64,000 bases of DNA from contig JAKQKQ010000106.1 in assembly GCA_029560585.1 (NCBI GenBank), positions 1-64,000 on the forward strand. The letters are read 5' to 3'. Positions 16,229-25,651 of the stretch are shown here, piece by piece. The stretch is from Verrucomicrobiota bacterium (GTDB taxonomy: Bacteria > Verrucomicrobiota > Verrucomicrobiia > JADLBR01). A model generated the notes under the pieces. The model saw nothing but the letters and a program-made list of their open reading frames with translations. It was not told the DNA's origin and did not search any database. Position 1 is the stretch's first letter; every line of letters starts with the position of its first letter. The translations under genes and the position numbers were made by a program.

Positions 16229-17469
16229 AGACGACTGCCCCCACCCGTGTGGCCGTTCTGTTGGTGTGCGTGTTCCTCGGTCAGGGTGTTCCGTTGTTCG
16301 CCGAACCGGATGAGGCGGCGCTCGGCAAGGCAATGGGTTATCCGCGCGGCACGGCGACGACGATGTTCACCGAGCTGTTCAAAGTCGGCAGCTTCAGCGC
16401 CGCGGACAAGATTCTGCCCTCACGTGTCGTGCCCCGCAGTGGCCCGGTTACACCGTTAACCAACGGCGCGCCGGCAACGATAGGCTACCGTTACCAGAAC
16501 GCGCGCTACGACCTCGCCGATTATCTGGAGCACCAGCGCGCAACCGGCCTGCTGATTCTCAAGGACGGCGCGATCATCGCGGAACGCTACCGCTACGGGC
16601 GAAGCGAGCGCGATCATTTCCTTTCATTCTCCGTGGCCAAGAGCATCACGTCGTTGTTGGTCGGAATCGCTCTGGAGAAAGGTGTACTCGCGTCGCTCGA
16701 CGATCCGGCCGAAAAATACGTCGCTGAGCTGAAAGGATCGGGTTATGGCCGGGCTACGGTCCGGCAGTTGTTGCGCATGAGTTCCGGCGTGAAGTTTACC
16801 GAGGAATACACCGGACGCGATGACATCGCCCGGCTCGGTCGCGCCGAACGCGGCGGAGAACCTGGGGCCGTCCTGCAATTGCTGGCGTCCTTTACCGAAC
16901 GCGCATACCCTGCGGGCGAGAAGCTCGGCTACGCTTCCTCCGAGCCGATGGTGTTGGGCTACGTGCTGGCGCGCGCGGCCCGCAAAAACATCGGGGAGTT
17001 GACCAGCGAGTGGCTCTGGGGACCGCTTGGCGCCGAAGCTGACGCGGCATGGAATATCAGCACCGACGGCCAGGAAGGAACCCACGGCCGCTTTAACGCC
17101 ACCTTGCGCGATTACGGCCGGCTGGGCCTGTTGCTGGCGCGCGACGGCAACATCGGCGGTCGGCAGATTGTGTCCAAGGAGTATCTGCTCGACGCCACCG
17201 ATCCAGCGCGCCAGCCGCCCGCGTTCCGCCCGCGCACGGCCACACCGTATCACGGCTACGGCTATCTGTTCTGGCTCTTCCCCATGCGACATCGGACATT
17301 CGCGATGCTCGGCATTTATGGCCAAAGCGTTTTTGTTCAGCCCGACTCTGGCATCGTGATGGTGCAAACCTCCGTGAACCAAGACCCGCGCGGCACTCAG
17401 GCCCGCGCTGAGCGCGACGCCCTCTGGCGCGGTGTGCTGGAATCGCTCGGCGGCCATGTAGAACCATGA
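16225..17469 (+). CDS. Class-C beta-lactamase-like serine hydrolase, copy 1
   Basis: A 414-residue exported serine hydrolase with a signal peptide (about 8-26). The SxxK motif is S136-V-A-K139. The Tyr motif is Y-A-S rather than the usual Y-x-N, and no clear KTG is seen, only an HGYGY segment. This pattern is closer to 6-aminohexanoate-dimer hydrolase or esterase EstB than to a true beta-lactamase. In a cluster of esterases and sulfatases it more likely acts on esters or amides of a glycan than on antibiotics. It is coupled to both neighbours by ATGA overlaps. Confidence 0.8.
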   Translation: MKTTAPTRVAVLLVCVFLGQGVPLFAEPDEAALGKAMGYPRGTATTMFTELFKVGSFSAADKILPSRVVPRSGPVTPLTNGAPATIGYRYQNARYDLADYLEHQRATGLLILKDGAIIAERYRYGRSERDHFLSFSVAKSITSLLVGIALEKGVLASLDDPAEKYVAELKGSGYGRATVRQLLRMSSGVKFTEEYTGRDDIARLGRAERGGEPGAVLQLLASFTERAYPAGEKLGYASSEPMVLGYVLARAARKNIGELTSEWLWGPLGAEADAAWNISTDGQEGTHGRFNATLRDYGRLGLLLARDGNIGGRQIVSKEYLLDATDPARQPPAFRPRTATPYHGYGYLFWLFPMRHRTFAMLGIYGQSVFVQPDSGIVMVQTSVNQDPRGTQARAERDALWRGVLESLGGHVEP

Positions 17470-18647
17470 CACATCCCCACCCCGTTTACTCATTCGCAAC
17501 CATGCGCATCAACAGATTGTTCCTGTTCGGTCCGCTCGCAACGACGATGCTGCTGGCTTCGCCCCCCGGTGTCATCGGCGAGCCTGCTCCAAGACTCGAG
17601 CCCGGAGAGACCATCACCATCCCGTTTCCGGAGATGCCGCCGACATTCGCGGAACGGCCCGACCCCAAGGGCATCCCGGCGATGATGACGGTGTTCCTGC
17701 CCCGCAATTACGATCGCGAGCGCAAGCACCCGCTGCTCATCTTCCTGGGCGGAGGCGGAGGGGGCCGCGGGCAAAATCCGGTCGTGGCCCGCAAGCTCAC
17801 GGAGGAGATGGATTTCGTCTGTGTGGACCTGCCGTTGTTCAAGGAGAAGCTCGATCCGCCGGTGCCCGGCAATGGCACGTCGCGGCTGATCCTACAAGCA
17901 AACGACTGCCGGTTCATGTGGTCGTTTCACAAGATCATGCTGGCGAAACTGGAGGCAACGGTGCCGAACCTGGATCCCGCGCACCGCGTGCTCGGGGGCT
18001 TCTCGAACGGCGCCCACGCGACAGCGGGGTTGATCGATCAGTCCGATGGCGAGGTGGCCCGGCGTTTTTCGGCGTTCTTCTTCGGCGAAGGCGGCGGACG
18101 ATTGGAGCACTACGAATGGCTAAAGGCCAAACCGTTCCTCATGTTGTACGGCAGCACCCAGTCCGGGAAACGGGCAAAGGAAATATATGAGGCGGCCGTC
18201 GCGGCGGGGGCGAAAGCGACGCTGCACGAGATGAAGGGCGTGGGCCACGCCTTCCCTGAGTCGCAATACCCGGTGGTGAGGGCATGGCTGCGCGGTGAGC
18301 CACTGCCAGCAAGTGTGGTCGCCGCCAGCGCCACGGCGGAAGAAAGAAAGGCCCCCGAGCAGACCAAGACCGGCAGGGTGAAGAAAGTGGACTTGGACCG
18401 CAAACAATTGACGCTGCTAGTGGCGCGCGAAATGGTCTTCACCGTTACCGACAACACCGCGATCACACAGGCAGGTGAGCCCATGAGGCTTGCGGACATC
18501 AAGGTGAACGACACGGTCCGCGTGGAATACATCAAGGACGGCGACACACGCACAGCCCGCAGGATCGAGGTGCAAAATGTGTCACCCGCGGCAGCACCCG
18601 GCAATTCCCAGATCAGCGTGCGGGTGGGGGCGCAGACGAGGACATAA
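17466..18647 (+). CDS. Exported alpha/beta-hydrolase fused to a DUF5666-like domain
   Basis: A 393-residue fusion. The N-terminal part is an esterase-like hydrolase with Ser180 in G-F-S-N-G and His in GVGHAFPE. The C-terminal part (about 300-369) is the DUF5666-like domain that stands alone at 5835-6152, 34 of 67 positions identical without gaps. The start at 17466 overlaps the previous stop as ATGA; an ATG at 17502 would give a cleaner signal peptide (MRINRLFLFG). A low-complexity linker (about 285-299) joins the parts. The fusion implies the small domain works beside this kind of hydrolase. Confidence 0.82.
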   Translation: MTHPHPVYSFATMRINRLFLFGPLATTMLLASPPGVIGEPAPRLEPGETITIPFPEMPPTFAERPDPKGIPAMMTVFLPRNYDRERKHPLLIFLGGGGGGRGQNPVVARKLTEEMDFVCVDLPLFKEKLDPPVPGNGTSRLILQANDCRFMWSFHKIMLAKLEATVPNLDPAHRVLGGFSNGAHATAGLIDQSDGEVARRFSAFFFGEGGGRLEHYEWLKAKPFLMLYGSTQSGKRAKEIYEAAVAAGAKATLHEMKGVGHAFPESQYPVVRAWLRGEPLPASVVAASATAEERKAPEQTKTGRVKKVDLDRKQLTLLVAREMVFTVTDNTAITQAGEPMRLADIKVNDTVRVEYIKDGDTRTARRIEVQNVSPAAAPGNSQISVRVGAQTRT

Positions 18648-18725
18648 CATGGACTCGCCGCCAGCGAAGCGTTGTGGGAGTTTTTCTCGAACCACCCCAA
18701 GGCGGCGCGATCAGGAACTGACAAT

Positions 18726-19703
18726 ATGAAACGACGACTGATTCATTCATCCCTGTGCATGCTGCTGTTGCCGGCCATCATGGCGACTGGCGCCGACCCG
18801 GCATCAAAGGCGCGCCAGCCAATGCCGAAGCGGCCCATGCCGAAAGCCGAGTGGTTGGAGCCGGACCGCGGCGCGCCAAACGGCACGCAATACAGGACAT
18901 TCCAATGCAAAGTGCTGGGCCGCGAGGTCAGCTACTTGGTATGGCTGCCGCCGGCCTACGAGCAGGAGACGAAGCGTTACCCGGTCATCTACTGGCTGCA
19001 CGGCATGGGCGGGAACCAGCGCGGCGGCGCGACCATGTTCGTGCCGCACGTCGAGGCGGCAATCAAGGAAGGCGTGCTGCCGCCTGTCATCGTGGTGCTC
19101 GTCAACGGCATGGTAAAGAGCTTCTACTGCGATTCGAGCGACGGCCGGTGCCCAATGGAAAGCGTCATCGTGAAGGACCTGATTCCCCACGTGGACGCCA
19201 CCTACCGCACGATCGCGGGACGCGACGGCCGCATCATCGAAGGATACTCGATGGGCGGCTACGGGGCGGGTCATCTCGGGTTCAAGTATCCCGAACTGTT
19301 CGCGACGGTGGTCATCAACGCGGGCGCGCTGCTCGATCCGAACATGACGAATGCCCCGCGAGAAGGCCCGATGTTCGGCGTGTTCGGCAACGACGCCGCG
19401 CGCCGAGTGGCCGAGCACCCGCGTGAACTGGCCCGCAAGAACGCCGACCAGTTGCGCGGCAAGACGCGCATCCGCATCGGCTGCGGTTCGCTGGACGGCC
19501 TGCTGCCGCGGAATGAGGATCTGCACAACGTCCTGACCGAACTCGGCATCGAGCACGACTACGAGGTCGTCCCCGACGTGGCGCACGAGTCGCCGCGCTA
19601 TTACCAGATGCTTGGCACGAGTGTGTATGGGTTCCACGCGAAGAGCCTCCGGTCCGCGCGGGAAGGCCCTCGCGCGTCCTGCCCGAGCCACTCCGCCTTT
19701 TGA
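18726..19703 (+). CDS. Exported esterase D/feruloyl-esterase-like hydrolase
   Basis: A 325-residue protein starting MKRRLIHSS with a signal peptide (1-22). The esterase-D fold is indicated by the YPVIYWLHGMGG oxyanion region and nucleophile Ser175 in G-Y-S-M-G-G, with Asp in CGSLDGLLP and His in VAHESPRYY. This is the family of Fae1-type feruloyl esterases and antigen-85-like proteins. It likely releases hydroxycinnamoyl or acyl groups. The end overlaps no gene: the next ATG is nine bases further on. Confidence 0.86.
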   Translation: MKRRLIHSSLCMLLLPAIMATGADPASKARQPMPKRPMPKAEWLEPDRGAPNGTQYRTFQCKVLGREVSYLVWLPPAYEQETKRYPVIYWLHGMGGNQRGGATMFVPHVEAAIKEGVLPPVIVVLVNGMVKSFYCDSSDGRCPMESVIVKDLIPHVDATYRTIAGRDGRIIEGYSMGGYGAGHLGFKYPELFATVVINAGALLDPNMTNAPREGPMFGVFGNDAARRVAEHPRELARKNADQLRGKTRIRIGCGSLDGLLPRNEDLHNVLTELGIEHDYEVVPDVAHESPRYYQMLGTSVYGFHAKSLRSAREGPRASCPSHSAF

Positions 19704-19711
19704 AACTGCCC

Positions 19712-20881
19712 ATGAAAACCACCCGCATCCCATTTCTCCGCATCACACCGTTGGTCGTTGCGCTCGGGCTTGCGTCTCATGCCCGCGCCAGCGACGCCAT
19801 CGCATCCGTTCTCCGTCCGTTCGTGGACCGGCATATCCTCGCGGGTGCGGTCACGCTCGTGGCGGACAAGGACAAGGTGCTGGACGTCACGACCATCGGA
19901 TATGCTGATGTCGGCACGAAGAAACCGATGGGCGCAGACGATCTGTTCTGGATCGCATCGATGAGCAAGCCGATCACCGCGGCTGCGCTCATGATCCTCG
20001 TGGACCAAGGCAAGGTGAGCGTGGACGATCCGGTGGAAAAGTATCTGCCGGAATTCAGGGGCCAGATGGTCTCAGAGAAAGGCGGCGCGAACCAGAAGCC
20101 CACCTCCGGCACACCGCACGCGCCGAGGCATCCGATCCTCGTGCGCAACCTGCTGAGCCACACGAGCGGGCTGGCTTTCAAATCGCCGATGGAACAGCCG
20201 ACGCTGGATCAGGGGACGCTGGCGATCCGCGTGAAGAGCTACGCGAAGCTGAATCTGGAGTTCGAGCCGGACACGAAGTACCAATACTCGAACGCCGGCA
20301 TCAACACCGCCGGTCGCGTCATCGAGGTGGTCACCGGGATGTGCTACGAGGACTTTTTGCAGGGGCGTCTGTTCGATCCGCTCGGCATGAAGGACACCAC
20401 CTTCTGGCCGACGGAGGCGCAGATCGCGCGCATCGCGAAATCCTATAAGGCGAACAAGGACAAGACGGATATCGAGGAGACGAACGTAGCGCAGCTACGC
20501 TATCCGCTGAACGATCGCGCGAATCGCTTTCCGATGCCGGCGGGCGGTCTATTCTCAACCGCGGTGGACTGCGCGAAGTTCTGCCAGATGCTGCTCAATG
20601 GCGGCGTCCTCGACGGTAAGCGCATCCTTTCCGAGGAGGCGGTGAAGCAGATGACCAGCAAACAAACCGCGCCGGAGGTGAGCAATGCATACGGCTTCGG
20701 ATTCGCCACGGGCGGCGGCACCTTCGGGCACGGCGGCGCATACAGCACGAACATGACAGTCGATCCGAAGAAGGGGCTCATCACGATCTTCATGGTGCAG
20801 AACGCCGGCTGGCGAAGCGACGACGGGAAGAAGGTGGAAGGGCAGTTCCGCGACGCCGCGTACCGGGCATTCGCGAGGTGA
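19712..20881 (+). CDS. Class-C beta-lactamase-like serine hydrolase, copy 2
   Basis: A 389-residue exported protein with a signal peptide (about 9-27). All three class-C motifs are visible: S83-M-S-K86, Y-S-N in YQYSNAG, and H-G-G in FGHGGAY. A TTG four codons earlier is possible but overlaps the previous stop. It is more canonical than copy 1 at 16225. In this setting it is probably an esterase of the EstB/PBP4-like group, though a D-amino-acid peptidase or beta-lactamase cannot be excluded. Confidence 0.87.
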   Translation: MKTTRIPFLRITPLVVALGLASHARASDAIASVLRPFVDRHILAGAVTLVADKDKVLDVTTIGYADVGTKKPMGADDLFWIASMSKPITAAALMILVDQGKVSVDDPVEKYLPEFRGQMVSEKGGANQKPTSGTPHAPRHPILVRNLLSHTSGLAFKSPMEQPTLDQGTLAIRVKSYAKLNLEFEPDTKYQYSNAGINTAGRVIEVVTGMCYEDFLQGRLFDPLGMKDTTFWPTEAQIARIAKSYKANKDKTDIEETNVAQLRYPLNDRANRFPMPAGGLFSTAVDCAKFCQMLLNGGVLDGKRILSEEAVKQMTSKQTAPEVSNAYGFGFATGGGTFGHGGAYSTNMTVDPKKGLITIFMVQNAGWRSDDGKKVEGQFRDAAYRAFAR

Positions 20882-20885
20882 CCCG

Positions 20886-22343
20886 ATGAGACCGGCAGCT
20901 TCTCTCCTGGGCCGCGCCTTTCGCGGCATGCTGGCTCTCGTCCTCCTGCTGGCCGCGCGCGGGTCGCCGCACGCCGCCCGCCTCCCCAACATCATCCTCA
21001 TCGTCGCCGATGATCTCGGCTACGCGGATGTCGGCGCATATGGCGCGAAGGGATTCGCGACGCCGAATCTCGACGGGCTCGCGCGCCAGGGCATCCGGTT
21101 TACCGATTTCCACGTGGCGCAGGCGGTTTGCTCGGCGTCGCGCGCGGCGATCATGACGGGGTGCTATCCGAACCGCGTCGGGATCGAGGGCGCGATGGAG
21201 CCGTGGTATGACTTCGGGATCAGCAAGCGCGAGCTGACGTTTCCGCAGATGATGAAGCGCAGAGGCTACGCCACCGGCATGGTCGGCAAGTGGCATCTTG
21301 GCACGCCGACCGAGTTTCTGCCGACGCACCGCGGCTTCGACGAATGGCTGGGCCTGCCTTACTCGAACGACCAGTGGCCGCTGCATCCTGAGAAACCGGG
21401 CAAGTTCCCGCCATTGCCGCTCTACGACGGCGACAAGGTGATCAATCCGAACCTGACCCACCGCGACATGGAGCAGCTCACCACGCAATACACCGCGCGC
21501 GCGGTGGAATTTATCGAACGCAACAGGGCGCGACCCTTTTTCCTGTACGTGGCACACACGATGCCGCACGTGCCGCTGGCGGTGAGCGAGAAGTTCCGCG
21601 GCAAGACCAAGCGCGGGCTCTATGGCGATGCGGTCGAGGAGATCGACTGGAGCACGGGGGAGATCCTCGGGGCGCTGAAGAAGCACGGACTGGAGGAGGA
21701 CACGCTTGTCATGTTCCTGTCCGACAATGGCCCGTGGCTGGTCTATGGCAATCACGGGGGTTCGGCGGGCGCTTTGCGCGAGGGAAAGACCACGACGTGG
21801 GACGGGGGCACGCGCGTGCCATTCATCGCCCGCTGGCCGGGCCACATCCCCGCGGGGAGCATCGCGAGAGAAATGGCCTGCGCGATCGACCTGCTGCCGA
21901 CGGTCGCGCGGCTCATCGGCGCGAGGCTGCCCGATCACAAGATTGACGGCATGGACATCTGGCCGTTGCTGGCAAGCCAGCGCGGCGCGAAGAATCCACA
22001 CGAGGCCTATTTCTTCTACGGCGTCCCATTCGGCCAATGGACTGGCGCGCAATTGGAGTCGGTCCGAACGAGTCGTTGGAAGCTCATTTTGCCTCACGGC
22101 TACCGCACGCTCGGCGGTCATAAACCCGGCATGGACGGCTGGCCCGGTGTGTATCTGAAGCAGCCGGTGCTCGCGCCGGAGCTCTACGATATGGCGGAAG
22201 ATGTTCGCGAGCACCGAAACGTGGCCGCGAGGCATCCGGAGATCGTCCAGAGGCTACTGGCATTGGCCGAACAATGCCGCGAGGATCTGGGCGACTTGAT
22301 CGCCAACCGGAAGGGTTCCGGTGTCCGCGGCCCGGGGCGCTAG
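20886..22343 (+). CDS. Exported S1 sulfatase (arylsulfatase A type)
   Basis: A 485-residue sulfatase. GAGGTG five bases upstream of the ATG overlaps the previous stop. The signal peptide ends near residue 31. The formylglycine site is C82-S-A-S-R86, followed by the metal-site ADDLGYADVG (41-50) and FLSDNGPW. GKWHLG provides the conserved Lys and His. This is the common arylsulfatase layout with ADD and DNG, different from the CDQ/DHG sulfatase at 14597. The segment GSIAREMACAIDL is echoed in a remnant at 24067-24153. Confidence 0.93.
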   Translation: MRPAASLLGRAFRGMLALVLLLAARGSPHAARLPNIILIVADDLGYADVGAYGAKGFATPNLDGLARQGIRFTDFHVAQAVCSASRAAIMTGCYPNRVGIEGAMEPWYDFGISKRELTFPQMMKRRGYATGMVGKWHLGTPTEFLPTHRGFDEWLGLPYSNDQWPLHPEKPGKFPPLPLYDGDKVINPNLTHRDMEQLTTQYTARAVEFIERNRARPFFLYVAHTMPHVPLAVSEKFRGKTKRGLYGDAVEEIDWSTGEILGALKKHGLEEDTLVMFLSDNGPWLVYGNHGGSAGALREGKTTTWDGGTRVPFIARWPGHIPAGSIAREMACAIDLLPTVARLIGARLPDHKIDGMDIWPLLASQRGAKNPHEAYFFYGVPFGQWTGAQLESVRTSRWKLILPHGYRTLGGHKPGMDGWPGVYLKQPVLAPELYDMAEDVREHRNVAARHPEIVQRLLALAEQCREDLGDLIANRKGSGVRGPGR

Positions 22344-22349
22344 AAAAAG

Positions 22350-24005
22350 ATGGAACGGCTATCGTTTTGGCTTTTGTTCACTGCAGCAGCTCTTCTCGCG
22401 TTTTTCGCGTCCACTTTGGTCCACGCCGGCGCGCCGCAGCGGCCGGTGAACCTGCTGTTCCTCATGACCGACCAGCAGCGCTGGGATGCGCTCGGTTGCG
22501 CGGGGAACAAAGTCCTTGAGACGGCGAACCTCGACCGGATGGCGCGCGAGGGCGCGCGGTTCACGAGCTTCTACTCGTCCTGTCCGGTTTGTTCGCCGGC
22601 GCGCACGACGATCCTGACCGGGCGCAGCGTCGGCTCGCACAAGGTCACCGACAACAAGGAGATCACGCGAGACGATCTGCCCGATCTCGTTACGTTCGAC
22701 CAGATTTTGCTGCGCAGCGGTTACAGCGGCGAGTACCACGGCAAGTATCACAGCCCTTACAAGATGGCGCTCGACTACTCGCATCCGGTGCGCTGGGTCA
22801 ACGGGCCGCGCCCGCCCGGTTCCAAGGCCGACATGAACGAGGGGCAGGCTTTCGGGGCGTACATCGAGGCGCACGTGCCGGCGCGCCCGCTCAAGCCGGG
22901 CGAATTGCTCGCCAACTTCTATGGCCGGCCTTACACGCCCGACCCGATTGACGGCGGCTACGGCATGACGCAGGAGCAGGTCGAGAAACTCCTTCGGGCG
23001 GGGAAAGACAAGAGAGGCGAACTCACGGTCGGCCAGGGATTCACCTACGGCTGCCTCGACGTGCCACCAGAGCACACGCTCACCGCTTGGACGGCGAAGG
23101 AAGGTCTGGAGGGCCTCGAACGACTGCGCAAAATGGGCGGCCCGTTCACGCTGACGATTTCCATCGGCCCGCCGCATCCGCCGATGGCGGTGGCGAAGCC
23201 TTACTACGGCATGTATCCCGCCGCGACGATTCCGGCGCCGGCGAGCCTGAACGATCGCTCCGAAAACTCACCTTACATGCGACGGCAAAGCAAAGACGCC
23301 GATCCTTATCGCGACCCGGAAAAGGTCCGGCAGATGATTTCCGACTACTACGGTCTCGTCGCCGAGGTGGATGACTGGATCGGCAAAATTCTGAAACGGC
23401 TCGACCAACTCGGCCTCGCGCAGAATACGCTCGTCGTGTTCACCAGCGACCACGGCGAAATGCTCGGCGACCACGGCATGAATTCGAAGATGGCGTTCTA
23501 CGAAGGCGCGGCCCACATCCCGCTGTTGATGCGGCTGCCCGGCGTCATCCCAGCGGGCACGGTGGTCAAGACGCCGGCCGCGCAGATTGATTTGTTTGCG
23601 ACGATCCTTGACTACCTCGGCCAGCCGGGCCACGCGTCGGAAGGCCGGAGCCTGCGCCCGCTCATCGAGGGCAAGGACGATGGCGAGGCTCGCATCGCCG
23701 TCTCGGAATGGCACAGCACCCACTTCCCCGGCTTCATGGTGTTCGACGGCCGATGGAAACTCATGTTCGGCCAGACCGCCGATGCGAAGTCCCTGGACGC
23801 GCTCTACGATCTCCAAAACGACCCGAACGAAATCACCAATCTCATCGGCCGCAATCCCGAGAGGCAGAAGCATTGCGCCGAAGCCGAGCGGATGAAAGCT
23901 TTGCTGGTGGACTGGTTGGCACGCGTGAAGTCGCCATATCTGGAAGGCGTGAAGGCGCGTCCAATCACCCGACAACAGACAGCGACTGCGGTGCTTGCGC
24001 CATGA
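22350..24005 (+). CDS. Exported S1 sulfatase, third of cluster
   Basis: A 551-residue sulfatase with an N-terminal hydrophobic segment (6-26). The formylglycine site is C81-S-P-A-R85. The metal site uses MTDQQRWD and TSDHGEMLGDHG, so it belongs with the DQ/DHG type of the sulfatase at 14597. GEYHGKYHS stands where the Lys-xx-His motif lies. It starts six bases after the preceding sulfatase and closes the hydrolase run. A stray ATG overlaps its stop (24002-24005) but opens only decayed sequence. Confidence 0.92.
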   Translation: MERLSFWLLFTAAALLAFFASTLVHAGAPQRPVNLLFLMTDQQRWDALGCAGNKVLETANLDRMAREGARFTSFYSSCPVCSPARTTILTGRSVGSHKVTDNKEITRDDLPDLVTFDQILLRSGYSGEYHGKYHSPYKMALDYSHPVRWVNGPRPPGSKADMNEGQAFGAYIEAHVPARPLKPGELLANFYGRPYTPDPIDGGYGMTQEQVEKLLRAGKDKRGELTVGQGFTYGCLDVPPEHTLTAWTAKEGLEGLERLRKMGGPFTLTISIGPPHPPMAVAKPYYGMYPAATIPAPASLNDRSENSPYMRRQSKDADPYRDPEKVRQMISDYYGLVAEVDDWIGKILKRLDQLGLAQNTLVVFTSDHGEMLGDHGMNSKMAFYEGAAHIPLLMRLPGVIPAGTVVKTPAAQIDLFATILDYLGQPGHASEGRSLRPLIEGKDDGEARIAVSEWHSTHFPGFMVFDGRWKLMFGQTADAKSLDALYDLQNDPNEITNLIGRNPERQKHCAEAERMKALLVDWLARVKSPYLEGVKARPITRQQTATAVLAP

Positions 24006-24066
24006 AACCTCGATTTCTAAGCGTCACCGCACTCGCCCGCATGGGCGCCCGACTTTCAAAAGTTTG

Positions 24067-24153
24067 GCGGCGGGCAGCGCCTCGAAGGAGATGGCCTGCG
24101 CGAGCGACCTCTGCCAACGGGTGGAAGCAGCGAACCTTGACGGGATATCGGTG
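24067..24153 (+). pseudogene. Fragment of a lost sulfatase gene
   Basis: The frame reads AAGSASKEMACASDL and later LDGISV, which lines up with AGSIAREMACAIDL and IDGMDI of the sulfatase at 20886-22343. At the DNA level a 20-base block matches at 19 positions. Start, catalytic site and most of the gene are gone. It suggests that a fourth sulfatase gene stood here and was deleted, leaving 257 bases of mixed remnants (24006-24262) before the efflux operon. Confidence 0.5.
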
Positions 24154-24262
24154 GCATGCTTTCGTCAACGGACGCTTCAACGGCGGCCGCTGGCCCCGCG
24201 ATGGTGGGACATGCCGGCTGGCGCCGGTGCTGATGGCGCCTATCCACAAAACAGGTGACACG

Positions 24263-25651
24263 ATGGCCGGGGTGCGCGACGAGCTGCGACGAGAGTTTGC
24301 TGTATGCCGGATGTTGCCGGTTTGCGGGATCCTGCTTGTCGCCGGGTGCGCCGGGCCCGGCATCGATGATGGCACCATTGGCTCGGCCCTCCATTTGCGA
24401 ACCGGTTTCTCGACCCCGACGAATGTCGCGGCCCGGACCGTTGCCGCCGATGCGGTTTTACGGCCCCCGGGGGTGAATGAGGCCGACGGATTGAACGAAG
24501 ACGAACTGGTCGCCCTGGCGCTGTGGAACAACGCGTCCTTTGCGGAAGCGATGGCCGATCTTGGGCTGGCCCGGGCCGACTGGGTGCAGGCGGGCAAACT
24601 GCCGAACCCGACGGTCACGATGTTGCTGCCGAACGCACCCAAGATTCTCGAGCTCACGGCCCGGCTGCCGATTGATGCTCTCTGGCTGGCGCCGCAGCGG
24701 CAGCGCGCCGCGGCCTTCGACCTCGAGCGCGTCGCCGAAACCCTTGTCCAGCAGGGATTGGACCTGATCCGCGACGTGCGTGCCGCCAGCGTCGAACTGG
24801 CCCTTGCCCGAGCCCGGGTGGCGTGTGGGACCGAATCGGCGGGCGCGCTCGAACGCATGGCGGCGCTGGCCTCGACCCAACTGGCCGGCGGCGAGGCGAG
24901 CGAACTCGAAACGGTCAACGTCTGCAACGCGGCGTTGCGCGCGCGGGAAGAGCTGGCCATCGCCGAGCGCGATGCGGCCGTCGCGGAGGAGCGATTGCGC
25001 CATCTGGCGGGAATGACGTTTGTGAAGTTCCGTCTCGATCCAGGGCCGCTCGAAGCCCCCACCGGGGAACTGTCCCCGGTCGAGGCGCTGCTGCGCGACG
25101 CGCTGGCCAGCCGGCCCGACTACCGGGCGGCACAACTGGCCGTCGAGGCCGCGGCGAAGCGCGCCGGGCTGGCGCGTGTCGAGATCATCTCCCTGACCGG
25201 CATCTTCGATTCCAACAATGTCGGCCCGTTGTTCGAGCCGGGTCCCGGTTTCGATCTGATGGTGCCCTTGTTCGACCAGGGCCAGGGACGCCTGTCACGC
25301 CGGCGCGCCGAACTGGACAAGGCCGTGCGCCACTGCGCCGCCGTGAGGCACCGGATCGCGCTCGAAGTGCGGGAGAGCCGGCTGCGCGAAGAGCAGGCCT
25401 CGTCGGAGGTGCGTGCGTGGCGGGAGCGGCTGCTGCCACAACTCGAGGCCGGCCAGCGACTGGCCGGGCAGGCGGCCAAGGCGGGCGCCACCAGTTTCGT
25501 GCCGGTCCATGAGGCGGAGCGCGCACTGGCGGAGGCGCGCTTGCGCGAGGCCACGGCGCTGGCCGCATGGAGACGCGCGCGCGCGGAACTCGAACGGAGC
25601 ATCGGTCACCGCCTCGGGCAAAATCCTCCGGAGCGGGGGAAGACATCATGA
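24263..25651 (+). CDS. TolC-family outer-membrane efflux lipoprotein
   Basis: A 462-residue outer-membrane factor. The start at 24263 has AGGTGA four bases upstream. The signal ends at a lipobox with Cys29 (V-A-G-C), so the mature protein is lipidated. Two alpha-helical hairpin repeats of the TolC/CusC type follow, rich in Ala, Glu and Arg (AEAMADLGLARADWVQAGKL and the second half near LSRRRAELDKAV). It would form the exit duct for the adaptor and pump encoded next. The end overlaps the adaptor start as ATGA. Confidence 0.85.
   Translation: MAGVRDELRREFAVCRMLPVCGILLVAGCAGPGIDDGTIGSALHLRTGFSTPTNVAARTVAADAVLRPPGVNEADGLNEDELVALALWNNASFAEAMADLGLARADWVQAGKLPNPTVTMLLPNAPKILELTARLPIDALWLAPQRQRAAAFDLERVAETLVQQGLDLIRDVRAASVELALARARVACGTESAGALERMAALASTQLAGGEASELETVNVCNAALRAREELAIAERDAAVAEERLRHLAGMTFVKFRLDPGPLEAPTGELSPVEALLRDALASRPDYRAAQLAVEAAAKRAGLARVEIISLTGIFDSNNVGPLFEPGPGFDLMVPLFDQGQGRLSRRRAELDKAVRHCAAVRHRIALEVRESRLREEQASSEVRAWRERLLPQLEAGQRLAGQAAKAGATSFVPVHEAERALAEARLREATALAAWRRARAELERSIGHRLGQNPPERGKTS

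Noticed and set aside
16225-20881. Beta-lactamase-like genes as antibiotic resistance
   Set aside because: They lie inside an esterase/sulfatase cluster, copy 1 lacks the Y-x-N and KTG motifs, and the wider family is dominated by esterases and peptidases.
24002-24262. ATG overlapping the third sulfatase stop as the start of the efflux lipoprotein gene
   Set aside because: It would add a long Arg-rich, non-signal leader across the sulfatase remnant; the ATG at 24263 has a ribosome binding site and a proper lipoprotein signal.
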